Source: Catellatospora paridis
GTDB lineage: Bacteria; Actinomycetota; Actinomycetes; Mycobacteriales; Micromonosporaceae
Assembly (NCBI RefSeq): GCF_009720365.1
Contig: NZ_ML769320.1
Coordinates: forward strand, 145,276 to 209,275
Direction of reading: 5' to 3'
Length of the DNA: 64,000 bases
The translations under genes and the position numbers were made by a program. Of the stretch, positions 1 through 7,248 are shown one piece after another; within the stretch, counting starts at the first letter, position 1; each line of letters starts with the position of its first letter. The notes beneath the pieces were generated by a model, which had not been told where the DNA came from, made no database searches, and worked only from the letters and a program-made list of their open reading frames with translations.

Positions 1-1
1 G

Positions 2-1159
2 CAGGGCCGCACCGGCTTCGCCCACCTCTTCGAACACCTGATGTTCCAAGGCTCGGCCAACCTGGAGAAGCTGGCCCACTTCCGCCACGTGCAGGGGGCG
101 GGCGGCACCTTCAACGGCTCCACCCACCTGGACTACACCGACTACTTCGAGACGGTGCCGAGCAACGCGCTGGAGCGGATGCTCTTCCTGGAGGCCGACC
201 GCATGCGCGGGCCGCGGCTGACCGAGGAGAACCTCAAGAACCAGATCGACGTGGTCAAGGAGGAGATCCGGGTCAACGTGCTGAACCGCCCGTACGGCGG
301 CTTCCCGTGGCTCAAGCTCCCGCCGGTCATGTTCGACACGTTCCCGAACGCGCACGACGGCTACGGCTCCTTCAGCGACCTGGAGGCGGCCACCGTCCCC
401 GACGCCGCCGAGTTCTTCGACAAGTACTACGCCTGCGGCAACGCGACGCTCAGCGTCTCCGGCGACTTCGCGTCCGCGCACGCCCGGATGCTGATCGAGC
501 GCCACTTCAGCGACGTGCCGGCCCGCCCGGCCCCGGCGCGGGCCGACTTCGCCGAGCCCGACCTGACCGCCGAGCGGCGCGAGTCCTACGTGGACAAGCT
601 CGCCCCGCTGCCCGCGGTCGCCTCGGCGTGGCGGGTCCCGGACCCGATCACCGACTTCGCCGGCTACCTGCCGTACGTGGTGCTGGCCGAGGTGCTCACC
701 GACGGCGACGCGTCGCGGCTGGTCGAGCGCCTGGTGCTGAAGGACCGCAGCGTCACCAGCGTCGGCGGCTACCTGGGCTTCATGGGTGAGCCGTTCGAGG
801 TGCGCGACCCCACGGCGCTGCTGCTGCAGTCGCACCTGCCGCCCGGCGGCAGCGTGGACAAGGTGCTGGTCACCATCGACGAGGAGCTGGACCGGCTGGC
901 CACCGACGGGCTGACCGCGGGCGAGCTGGCCCGCACCCAGGCCCGGATGGCCACCCACCTGCTGCGCGAGACCGACGCGGTGCTGGGCCGCGCGCTGCGG
1001 ATGGCCGTGCTGGAGCTGCAGCGGGGCAACCCGGGGCTGCTCAACGACCTGCCGCACTCGATCGCGGAGGTGACCGAGGAGCAGGTCCGGGCCGCCGCGG
1101 CCGCCCTGCGCCCGAACCGCCGGGCGTCCATCGAGGTCGTGCCCGGAGGCAACCAGTGA
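2..1159 (+). CDS. M16 family zinc metallopeptidase (5'-truncated)
   Basis: The gene runs in from outside the window; 385 residues are visible. The inverted zinc-protease motif HxxEH is at bases 23-37 (His-Leu-Phe-Glu-His), and the downstream acidic helix with the third zinc ligand (VVKEEIR, about bases 252-272) is present, so this is the catalytically competent type of M16 protein, as in PqqL and mitochondrial-processing-peptidase-beta relatives. The M16_C domain follows in the second half. A second M16 gene starts 61 bases downstream and lacks the zinc motif. This is the usual actinobacterial pairing of an active and an inactive subunit that probably form a heterodimer. Only a short N-terminal piece (about 40-60 residues) is missing. 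The physiological substrate is unknown. Confidence 0.93.
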   Translation, partial: QGRTGFAHLFEHLMFQGSANLEKLAHFRHVQGAGGTFNGSTHLDYTDYFETVPSNALERMLFLEADRMRGPRLTEENLKNQIDVVKEEIRVNVLNRPYGGFPWLKLPPVMFDTFPNAHDGYGSFSDLEAATVPDAAEFFDKYYACGNATLSVSGDFASAHARMLIERHFSDVPARPAPARADFAEPDLTAERRESYVDKLAPLPAVASAWRVPDPITDFAGYLPYVVLAEVLTDGDASRLVERLVLKDRSVTSVGGYLGFMGEPFEVRDPTALLLQSHLPPGGSVDKVLVTIDEELDRLATDGLTAGELARTQARMATHLLRETDAVLGRALRMAVLELQRGNPGLLNDLPHSIAEVTEEQVRAAAAALRPNRRASIEVVPGGNQ

Positions 1160-1220
1160 CCGAGCGAACCATGAGGCTCAGTGGGGCTCATGCCGTCGAC
1201 GAGCGAAGCGAGGAGCAGGC

Positions 1221-2543
1221 ATGAGCGTGACCACCCTTCCCGAACTGGATGAGAACCGGCCGCTGGTGCTGCCGGTGGAGGTCGAGCAGACGCTGCCCAA
1301 CGGGCTGACCGTGCTGGCCATCCGCCGGCCGAGCGTGCCGCTGGCCGAGGTGCGGCTGCGAGTCCCGTTCGCCAAGGCCGAGCTGGCCGAGGCGGCGGTG
1401 CTGGCGCAGACCCTGTTCTCGGGCACGAGCAAGCGCAGCACCGTCCAGATCGCCGCCGAGCTGCAGACCGTCGGCGGCGGCCTGGGCGCGGGCATCGACC
1501 CGGACCGCCTGCAGGTCAGCGGCAACTCGCTGGTGTCCGGGCTGGACCGGCTGCTGGAGCTGCTGGCCGAGGTGCTCGACGACGCCGTCTACCCGGAGGG
1601 CGAGGTCGTCACGGAGGTGGAGCGGCTGGCCGACCGGATCCAGGTCGCCCAGAGCCAGCCCGCCCACCTGGCCCGCGTCGCGCTGCTCAAGCGCATCTAC
1701 CCGGGGCACCCGTACGCGGTGCAGACCCCGTCGGTGGAGGAGGTGCGCGCGGTCAGCCCGGAGGCGCTGCGCGCGCTGCACGCCCGGCGGCTGCACCCGG
1801 CCGGGGCGACCCTGGTCATCGTCGGCGACCTCGACCCGGAGCAGGCGGTGCAGACCGCGGCCAAGCGCCTCGGCGGCTGGAACGGCGGCGGCGAGACGGC
1901 CGACCTGCCGCCCATCCCGCTGCTGGTGCCGGGGCCGCTGCTGCTGGTGGACCGGCCGGGCGCGGTGCAGTCGTCGCTGCGCTTCGCGCTGCCGGCGGTG
2001 GGCCGCACCCACCCCGACCACGCCGCGCTCCAGCTCGCGAACATGATCTTCGGCGGCTACTTCTCCTCCCGCTGGGTGGAGAACATCCGCGAGGACAAGG
2101 GCTACACCTACGGCCCGCACTCGGTGATCGAGCACTCGGTGGCCGGTTCCACGCTGACTGTCTCCGCCGAGGTGGCCACCGAGGTCACCGCCCCGGCCCT
2201 GGTCGAGACGCTGTACGAGCTGGGCCGCATCGCGGCGCTGCCGGTCCGCGAGGACGAGCTGGAGCAGGCCCGGCAGTACGCGTTGGGCACGCTGCAGCTC
2301 GGCATGTCGACGCAGTCCGGGCTGGCCGGGCTGGCCAGCACCTACGCCGGGTTCGGGCTGCGGCTGGACTTCCTGGCCGAGCACTCGGCCCGGCTGGCCG
2401 CGGCCACCCTGGAAGACGTGCACCGGGTCGCGGCGACGTACCTCGCGCCCGCGGTGGCGGCCCCGGTGATCCTCGGCGATGCCGAGAAGATCCAGGCGGC
2501 GGTCTCGGCGATCGTGCCGGTGACGGTCGAGTCGAAGTCGTGA
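1221..2543 (+). CDS. M16 family peptidase-like subunit without zinc motif
   Basis: This 440-residue protein starts at ATG 1221 behind GAGGAG (1210-1215). It has the two-domain M16 architecture, but no HxxEH appears in the N-terminal domain, so it should be catalytically inactive. The C-terminal domain keeps the family's substrate-gripping region (near SSRWVENIREDKGYTYG, about residues 276-292), with the R...Y pair typical of M16 beta/alpha partners. It follows the active M16 gene in the same direction and probably supplies the second half of the chamber. Family assignment is firm; heterodimer formation is inferred from gene order. Confidence 0.92.
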   Translation: MSVTTLPELDENRPLVLPVEVEQTLPNGLTVLAIRRPSVPLAEVRLRVPFAKAELAEAAVLAQTLFSGTSKRSTVQIAAELQTVGGGLGAGIDPDRLQVSGNSLVSGLDRLLELLAEVLDDAVYPEGEVVTEVERLADRIQVAQSQPAHLARVALLKRIYPGHPYAVQTPSVEEVRAVSPEALRALHARRLHPAGATLVIVGDLDPEQAVQTAAKRLGGWNGGGETADLPPIPLLVPGPLLLVDRPGAVQSSLRFALPAVGRTHPDHAALQLANMIFGGYFSSRWVENIREDKGYTYGPHSVIEHSVAGSTLTVSAEVATEVTAPALVETLYELGRIAALPVREDELEQARQYALGTLQLGMSTQSGLAGLASTYAGFGLRLDFLAEHSARLAAATLEDVHRVAATYLAPAVAAPVILGDAEKIQAAVSAIVPVTVESKS

Positions 2544-2580
2544 GCGGGCTTCGCGGAGCGAAAACGAGTGAGCTGTACAG

Positions 2581-3483
2581 ATGAGTGAGACGCCTGCGGC
2601 CCGGTCGGATCTCGACCGGGCCGCGTTCCGGCGCGCCGACCCGCAGTGGCTGGCCGACGCGTGGTCCCGCGGCCGGGTGGTCGTGATCGGAGACGACGGG
2701 CGCGCGCTGATCCGCGACGACCGGCTGGTGCTGTTCGGTTCGGACCAGGTCGGCGCCGCCGGTCCGACCGGCGAGCCGCTCTTCCTCGGCGTCGACGCGG
2801 GCGGCACGGCCTACTTCGCGGTGAACCGCGAGCTGCCAGAGCTGCCCGGCGCCGAGCCGAAGCACCTGTGGGAGGTCGGCGCGGACCTGCCGCCGCGCGA
2901 CACGGCGCTGCTGACCCAGGCGCTGGCCCTGGTGCGCTGGCACCGCGACCACCTCTACGCCCCGCGCAGCGGCAAGCCGACGACCGTGGAGCAGGGCGGC
3001 TGGGTGCGCCGGGACGCCGACGGGGAGCAGCACTTCCCGCGTACCGACCCGGCCGTGATCATGGCGGTCCACGACGGCGTGGCCGGTCCGCACGGGCACA
3101 TCCTGCTGGGCGCGAACGTGGTCTGGGCCGGGGCGGCCAAGCGCCGCTACTCGGTACTGGCCGGCTTCGTCGAGGCGGGGGAGACCGCCGAGGAGGCGGT
3201 CGCCCGCGAGGTGTACGAAGAGGCAGGCGTGCGGGTGTCCGACATCCGCTATCACGGCAGCCAGGCGTTCCCATACCCCCGCTCGCTGATGCTGGGGTTC
3301 ATCGCGGTCGCCGACCCGGCGGCCGCGCCGCTGCGCACCGACCCGGACGAGCTGCTCGACGCGCAGTGGTTCACGCGCGAGCAGGTCGCCCGGGTGCTGG
3401 ACGGGTCAGACGACTCCTTCACGCTCCCGAACCGGTCCTCCATCGCCCACCAGCTCGTGCTGCGCTGGCTCCGGGCGGGCTGA
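2581..3483 (+). CDS. nudC: NAD(+) diphosphatase-like Nudix hydrolase (NudC family)
   Basis: This 300-residue protein has a complete Nudix box at about residues 195-217 (GX5EX7REVYEEAG) and, right after it, the NADH-pyrophosphatase signature SQxxPxPxS at 227-235. That combination identifies the NudC subfamily, which splits NAD(H) into NMN(H) and AMP and can remove NAD caps from RNA. The four-cysteine zinc ribbon that normally precedes the Nudix domain is gone: residues 125-152 still align by context (HRDHLYAPRSGKPT, then GGWVRR and HFPRTDPAVI) but contain no cysteine. The last 78 bases overlap the convergent MFS gene. Nudix fold is certain; substrate is by subfamily. Confidence 0.9.
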   Translation: MSETPAARSDLDRAAFRRADPQWLADAWSRGRVVVIGDDGRALIRDDRLVLFGSDQVGAAGPTGEPLFLGVDAGGTAYFAVNRELPELPGAEPKHLWEVGADLPPRDTALLTQALALVRWHRDHLYAPRSGKPTTVEQGGWVRRDADGEQHFPRTDPAVIMAVHDGVAGPHGHILLGANVVWAGAAKRRYSVLAGFVEAGETAEEAVAREVYEEAGVRVSDIRYHGSQAFPYPRSLMLGFIAVADPAAAPLRTDPDELLDAQWFTREQVARVLDGSDDSFTLPNRSSIAHQLVLRWLRAG

Positions 3484-4662
3484 CGGCGGGGTCAGCCCGC
3501 GCGCGGCCCACAGGTACAGCGCCGACACCGCCATCACCACGCTCATGCCGGCCAGCAGCAGCCGGAAGTCGACCAGCTCGATGAGCACCGCGCCGAAGCC
3601 GATCGCGAGCGTCTGCGGCGCGCTGATCAGCGCGTCCATCGCCGCCGAGACCCGGCCCATCAGGGCTGCGGGGGTGGTGCGCTGCATCAGTGTCATCAGC
3701 CCGACGAGCAGGTAGGGCAGGCCGAACCCGGAGATCAGGCAGGTGGCGAAGGCCAGCCACAGGTTCGGGGTCAGGCTGGTGAGCAGCAGCGGGAGGAACA
3801 GCGCGATGCCGATGGCGTTGGCGGACAGCTCGCCGACCCGGCGGATCAGCCAGGCCGACGTCAGGCCGCCGAGCAGGCCGCCGACGCCCTGGACGCTGAT
3901 CAGCACGCCGATGAAGGCAGGCGGCCGGTGCAGGCCCTGGTCGACGAAGGCGAAGAAGACGGTCTCGCTGAAGCCGAAGACGAGGATCGAGATCACGTTG
4001 CCGATCAGGGCGCGCCGCAGCGGCACGCTGCCGGTCAGATGGCGTACGCCCGCGCCGACCTCGGCCACCCAGTGCTGCTCGGTGCGCTCGGGCTTCTGCT
4101 CGGAGACCCGCAGCACGGTGATGACGCCGGCCGCGATGAGGAAACCCGCCATGCCGAGCGCGGCCAGGCCCCAGCCCTTCGTGGCGGCGTAGAGCGCGGC
4201 CCCGAGCAGCGGCCCCACCAGGCGCAGGCCCTGCCGCACCGTCTGCAGCGCACCGTTGGCCTCGGCCAGCAGGTCCGGCGGGATGACCTCCTTGATCAGG
4301 CCGTTGAGGGAGCCGCTGACCAGGATGTAGGAGACGCCGTAGCAGATCGCGACGGCGAAGATGATCCACAGGTCCTCGCGGCCGTCGACGGCCAGCAGCG
4401 GGGTCAGCATCACCGCCGAGCCGACCAGGGACGCGATCAGGAACGGGCGGCGGCGGAACCGGTCCACCACGACACCGAGCAGCGGCGCGAACATCACCGG
4501 CAGGACCACGCACAGGATCGCCGCGCCCGCCATGCCGTCGGAGCCGGTGAGGTCCTTGGCCCAGATGGCCAGCGCGAGCACCAGCATCGACTCGGCGGTC
4601 ATGCTGAAGAACAGGCCCGCGAAGAGCAGGCGGAAGTCGGGTCGGCGCAGTACGGCGCGCAT
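3406..4662 (-). CDS. MFS transporter
   Basis: This 418-residue integral membrane protein has about twelve hydrophobic segments and the MFS loop motif after TM2 (GVVVDRFRRRP, about residues 57-67). The start chosen is ATG 4662 (MRAVLRRPDFR...), matching the usual short cytoplasmic N-terminus; in-frame sequence upstream belongs to the preceding gene. It begins 2 bases after the ArsR-type regulator stops, so the two are one operon. By family it is likely an H+-coupled drug or metabolite exporter controlled by that regulator. Its 3' end overlaps nudC by 78 bases in the convergent direction. The substrate cannot be read from sequence. Confidence 0.9.
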   Translation of the reverse strand: MRAVLRRPDFRLLFAGLFFSMTAESMLVLALAIWAKDLTGSDGMAGAAILCVVLPVMFAPLLGVVVDRFRRRPFLIASLVGSAVMLTPLLAVDGREDLWIIFAVAICYGVSYILVSGSLNGLIKEVIPPDLLAEANGALQTVRQGLRLVGPLLGAALYAATKGWGLAALGMAGFLIAAGVITVLRVSEQKPERTEQHWVAEVGAGVRHLTGSVPLRRALIGNVISILVFGFSETVFFAFVDQGLHRPPAFIGVLISVQGVGGLLGGLTSAWLIRRVGELSANAIGIALFLPLLLTSLTPNLWLAFATCLISGFGLPYLLVGLMTLMQRTTPAALMGRVSAAMDALISAPQTLAIGFGAVLIELVDFRLLLAGMSVVMAVSALYLWAARGLTPPSARPEPAQHELVGDGGPVREREGVV

Positions 4663-4664
4663 GG

Positions 4665-5249
4665 TCAGGCCTCCGGGGATGGTGGGGGTGGGGGTCGGTC
4701 GGGCTCGGGGTGGGACCAGGTGACCATGCGGACCGGGCGGGAGCCCTCGGGTCGGCTGGCCGGATCGGTGATGCGCTGGTTGTGCCTGGTCAGCACCGCG
4801 ACCAGCTCGTCCTCCAGCGCCTTGAGTTCGTCGGCGGTGAGCCAGGTGACGTTCTGGACGCTGAAGGCGGCGTGCCGCCAGGCGGTGTCGTCGGTCTGCC
4901 GCTGCTCGTCCCAGCGGTTGCGCGCGGCCAGCTCCTGGGCGAGCAGCGTCGCGTTCAGCTCGCTGCCCGCCTGCATCAGCTCGGGCGGTTCGTCCGCCCC
5001 GCCCCACCGGTTGCCCATCGGCACCCAGCGCCACGGCCGGTTGCGGCCCACGCCGCCCTCGGCCTCCTCGATGAACCCGAACTTCGCCAGTTGCCGCAGG
5101 TGCCACGAGCAGTTCGCCGCCGACTCCCCGACCCGCTCGGCCAGCTGCGTGGCCGTGGCCGGCCCGTGCAATCCCAGCTCGTTGATCAGCCGCAACCGCA
5201 CCGGGTGCGCCATCGCCCGCAACATCCGCGGGTCGGTGATGTCCCGCAT
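4665..5249 (-). CDS. ArsR-family winged-helix transcriptional regulator
   Basis: The 194-residue product starts at ATG 5249 behind GGAGAG with 7-base spacing. A longer frame opens with TTG at 5303 but lacks such a site and runs through a promoter-like stretch. Residues 1-80 form an ArsR/HTH_20 winged helix (AHPVRLRLINELGLHGPATATQLAE, then a recognition helix near ANCSWHLRQLAKFGFI). The longer C-terminal half is not a metal-binding ArsR tail and resembles the actinobacterial subgroup that sits beside MFS exporters. It is followed after 2 bases by such a transporter and probably autoregulates the pair. No cysteine metal site is visible. Confidence 0.88.
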   Translation of the reverse strand: MRDITDPRMLRAMAHPVRLRLINELGLHGPATATQLAERVGESAANCSWHLRQLAKFGFIEEAEGGVGRNRPWRWVPMGNRWGGADEPPELMQAGSELNATLLAQELAARNRWDEQRQTDDTAWRHAAFSVQNVTWLTADELKALEDELVAVLTRHNQRITDPASRPEGSRPVRMVTWSHPEPDRPPPPPSPEA

Positions 5250-5264
5250 CGGCAGTCTCTCCGT

Positions 5265-5308
5265 CACATCAAAAGGATGCTTTCGAAAGAAGCCTTTCGT
5301 CAACCCCC
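5265..5308 (-). promoter_or_regulatory. Candidate promoter/operator of the ArsR-MFS operon
   Basis: On the minus strand a TTGACG -35-like hexamer lies just upstream of the repeated element CTTTCG, including the perfect palindrome CTTTCGAAAG at 5279-5288. The stretch is clearly AT-richer than its surroundings and sits immediately upstream of the chosen regulator start. No convincing -10 is seen. An autoregulatory operator is an inference from position and symmetry. Confidence 0.4.
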
Positions 5309-5421
5309 TTTTGGTGACTGCATGACGGGACCGTGATCAACCGGGGCGAAAGGTGTGTCGGTGCGGGGGTGGGGGCGGGCGGGCGGCTTAGCCTGAGGGC
5401 TGGTCACCGACGGAGGTCCCC

Positions 5422-6357
5422 TTGCCGCGAGGATCCAGCCCGATCGTCCGCCGCCAGCGCCTCGGCGTGGAGCTGCGCCGCCTGCGTGAGACCGCCGGTC
5501 TCACCGGTGAGCAGGTCGTCGACCAGGTGGGCTGGGCGGCCAAGTCGAAACTGTCGCGGTTGGAGAACGGGCGCAGCCGCCCGGACCTCGCCGACGTGCT
5601 GGACCTGCTCGACCTCTACCGGGTGCGCGGGCGGGACCGGGACCAGCTGGTGGCGATCGCGCGGGACGCCGGCAACACCCGTGGCTGGCTGCGGGCCTAT
5701 CCGGTGATGACGCAGCGGCAGCGCGGTTACGCCGAGCTGGAGGCGGGCAGCGCCCGCATCAGGGAGTACGGCCTGGCCATGATCCCCGGTCTGCTGCAGA
5801 CACCGGAGTACGCGCGGGCCCGCATCCTCTCCTCGCGCCCGCTGTCCGGGGCGGCTTCGCCGGCCGACGGAGTGCCGGTGCAGCGCGTGAATCCGGCGGT
5901 GGGGCCGGTGGCCGAGCTGCCCGCGCCGCAGGAGCCGGACACCGAGGTGGCGGCGCGGCTGGCCCGCCAGACGATCCTGACCCGGACCCTGGACGCGCCG
6001 TGCTACGAGGCGATCCTCGACGAGCAGGCGCTGCTGGGCCGCGGCGCGCCGGACGACGTGCGTGACGGGCAATTGGCCCATCTCGCGGCGCTCACTCAGT
6101 TACCGAACGTGACGATCAGAGTACTGCCGCGCGCGGCGACGGTCGGCCAGCACTTCATACCGTATACGGGATTTTCTATCTATCACTTTCCCGACCCGGA
6201 TGACCCGGAGACGGTGGCCGTCGAGACACTCGCCCGTGAGCTGGTGCTCACCGACCGCAACAGTGTCGAGCGATACGCGCGCGTCTTCGGCTGGCTCGGT
6301 GATGCCGCGCTGGACCCGGCGCGGTCCGGGGCGTGGATAAGCGCCCGGATCAGCTGA
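5422..6357 (+). CDS. XRE-type regulator with DUF5753 (Scr1-like)
   Basis: The 311-residue protein begins at TTG 5422, supported by GGAGG five bases upstream. Residues 10-70 are a lambda-repressor-like helix-turn-helix (LGVELRRLRETAGLTGEQV, SKLSRLENGRSRPD). The remainder is the DUF5753 sensor-like domain found in hundreds of paralogues per actinomycete genome (EYGLAMIPGLLQTPEYARARI, then the late block LPNVTIRVLPRAA...FSIYHFPD). Such genes are usually followed by a small partner, often DUF397; here the next gene is a different small protein. Function in actinomycetes is mostly regulatory, with a few toxin-antitoxin-like pairs reported. Confidence 0.88.
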   Translation: MPRGSSPIVRRQRLGVELRRLRETAGLTGEQVVDQVGWAAKSKLSRLENGRSRPDLADVLDLLDLYRVRGRDRDQLVAIARDAGNTRGWLRAYPVMTQRQRGYAELEAGSARIREYGLAMIPGLLQTPEYARARILSSRPLSGAASPADGVPVQRVNPAVGPVAELPAPQEPDTEVAARLARQTILTRTLDAPCYEAILDEQALLGRGAPDDVRDGQLAHLAALTQLPNVTIRVLPRAATVGQHFIPYTGFSIYHFPDPDDPETVAVETLARELVLTDRNSVERYARVFGWLGDAALDPARSGAWISARIS

Positions 6358-6534
6358 TCTCCTCGGCAGAAAACTACGCTCCGTCACCCGTTCGGGCGGT
6401 GCTGCTCGACGATCGTCGCGTCTTGCTTGATTCCCACTGGGGAAATGCACAAGCATGACATCAGCCGAATGTGGAATTTCCACCCATGGACTCCACAGTC
6501 GACCTCCGCCCGGCAGGCAGTGACGGAGCAGCGC

Positions 6535-6783
6535 ATGCGGTACCTGATCGTTCGCACCGAGGTTCGACCCTTCGCGCCCGAGGATGTGGTCGCGTCGTTC
6601 CTCGATGAGCAACCGCTGCGCGACGAGACCAACACCCCCGAGCAGCGTCGCCAAGTGGCGGAGGCGGACAGCCTCGACGCCGCGCTCCAGCTCGCCCGAG
6701 CCCTCGCCTCGGTCGGCGCGGTCCGCTCGGGCCGCCAGCGCGTCAAAGTGGTCCGCCTGGACGCCCCCCGCTGGCCCAGCTGA
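6535..6783 (+). CDS. Small protein of unknown function
   Basis: The 82-residue product starts at ATG 6535 with GGAG six bases upstream; a longer frame from 6427 lacks a ribosome site. It is charged and soluble, with a central helical stretch rich in Glu/Ala (EQRRQVAEADSLDAALQLARALAS) and a basic tail. There is no transmembrane segment or recognised domain. It follows the DUF5753 regulator in the same direction by 178 bases, the position where small partners of such regulators are often found, but it is not DUF397-like. Coding status is supported by codon bias and the ribosome site. Confidence 0.65.
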   Translation: MRYLIVRTEVRPFAPEDVVASFLDEQPLRDETNTPEQRRQVAEADSLDAALQLARALASVGAVRSGRQRVKVVRLDAPRWPS

Positions 6784-6801
6784 CCGGCGCGGCTACGCGA
6801 A

Positions 6802-6862
6802 GATCGCCGTTTGGGGTCGGAAAGTGAGGCCTGGCCTCACTTCGCGACCCGAAACAGCGATC
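6802..6862. repeat. 29-bp imperfect inverted repeat (family A palindrome)
   Basis: Arms 6802-6830 and 6834-6862 match at 25 of 29 positions around a 3-base loop. Each arm starts at the outside with GATC and contains GTTTG or GTTTC followed by GGTC. The same outer consensus recurs at 30793-30853. It lies between convergent genes, so it may end transcription from both sides, but it has no T-tract. Confidence 0.75.
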
Positions 6863-6904
6863 ATGAACGCGGCGCGCGGCGGCCCGGTGTGGCGGAGTGC
6901 CGGG

Positions 6905-7165
6905 TCAGGCCGGGTCGGCGGCGGTTTCAGCGAGGGCGGCGAGGTGGGCCTTGACCTGGATGATGCTGGGGTTGGTCAGGGCGCTGCCGTCGGCGAAGCG
7001 CAGCGTCGGCACGGTCTGGTTGCCGCCGTTCACGCTCATCACGAAGTCCGCCGCGTTGGGGTCCTGCTCGATGTCGATCACCGTGTAGGTGATGCCCTCA
7101 CGGTCGAGCTGGCTGCGCAGCCGGTGGCAGTAACCACACCACGTGGTCGAGTACATGGTCAGCAT
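6905..7165 (-). CDS. mrx1: Mycoredoxin / glutaredoxin-like protein
   Basis: The 86-residue thioredoxin-fold protein has the active site WCGYC at residues 9-13 and the cis-Pro/TVP element (GNQTVPTLRF, about 48-57), both typical of actinobacterial mycoredoxins, which use mycothiol instead of glutathione to reduce mixed disulfides. The gene is divergent from uvrD2, the same arrangement as in Mycobacterium (Rv3198A beside uvrD2), which supports the mycoredoxin-1 call. It is full length. Its 83-base intergenic gap with uvrD2 must hold both promoters. Confidence 0.93.
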   Translation of the reverse strand: MLTMYSTTWCGYCHRLRSQLDREGITYTVIDIEQDPNAADFVMSVNGGNQTVPTLRFADGSALTNPSIIQVKAHLAALAETAADPA

Positions 7166-7248
7166 GGCGATCCTCGGGTCGGGGGAGCGGGGGCTCCCGG
7201 GGACTCTAGCGGTGGCAACATCAACGACACCTGGGATGATTCCCTGTT

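Noticed and set aside
307..789. Long open frame inside the first M16 gene
   Set aside because: Composition is extreme Arg/Ala/Pro as expected for a shifted frame of GC-rich coding DNA; it has no ribosome site and overlaps a certain gene.
1188..2807. 539-codon minus-strand frame opposite the second M16 gene
   Set aside because: Arg/Gly/His-rich shadow of the plus-strand coding region; similar antisense frames occur opposite many genes here.
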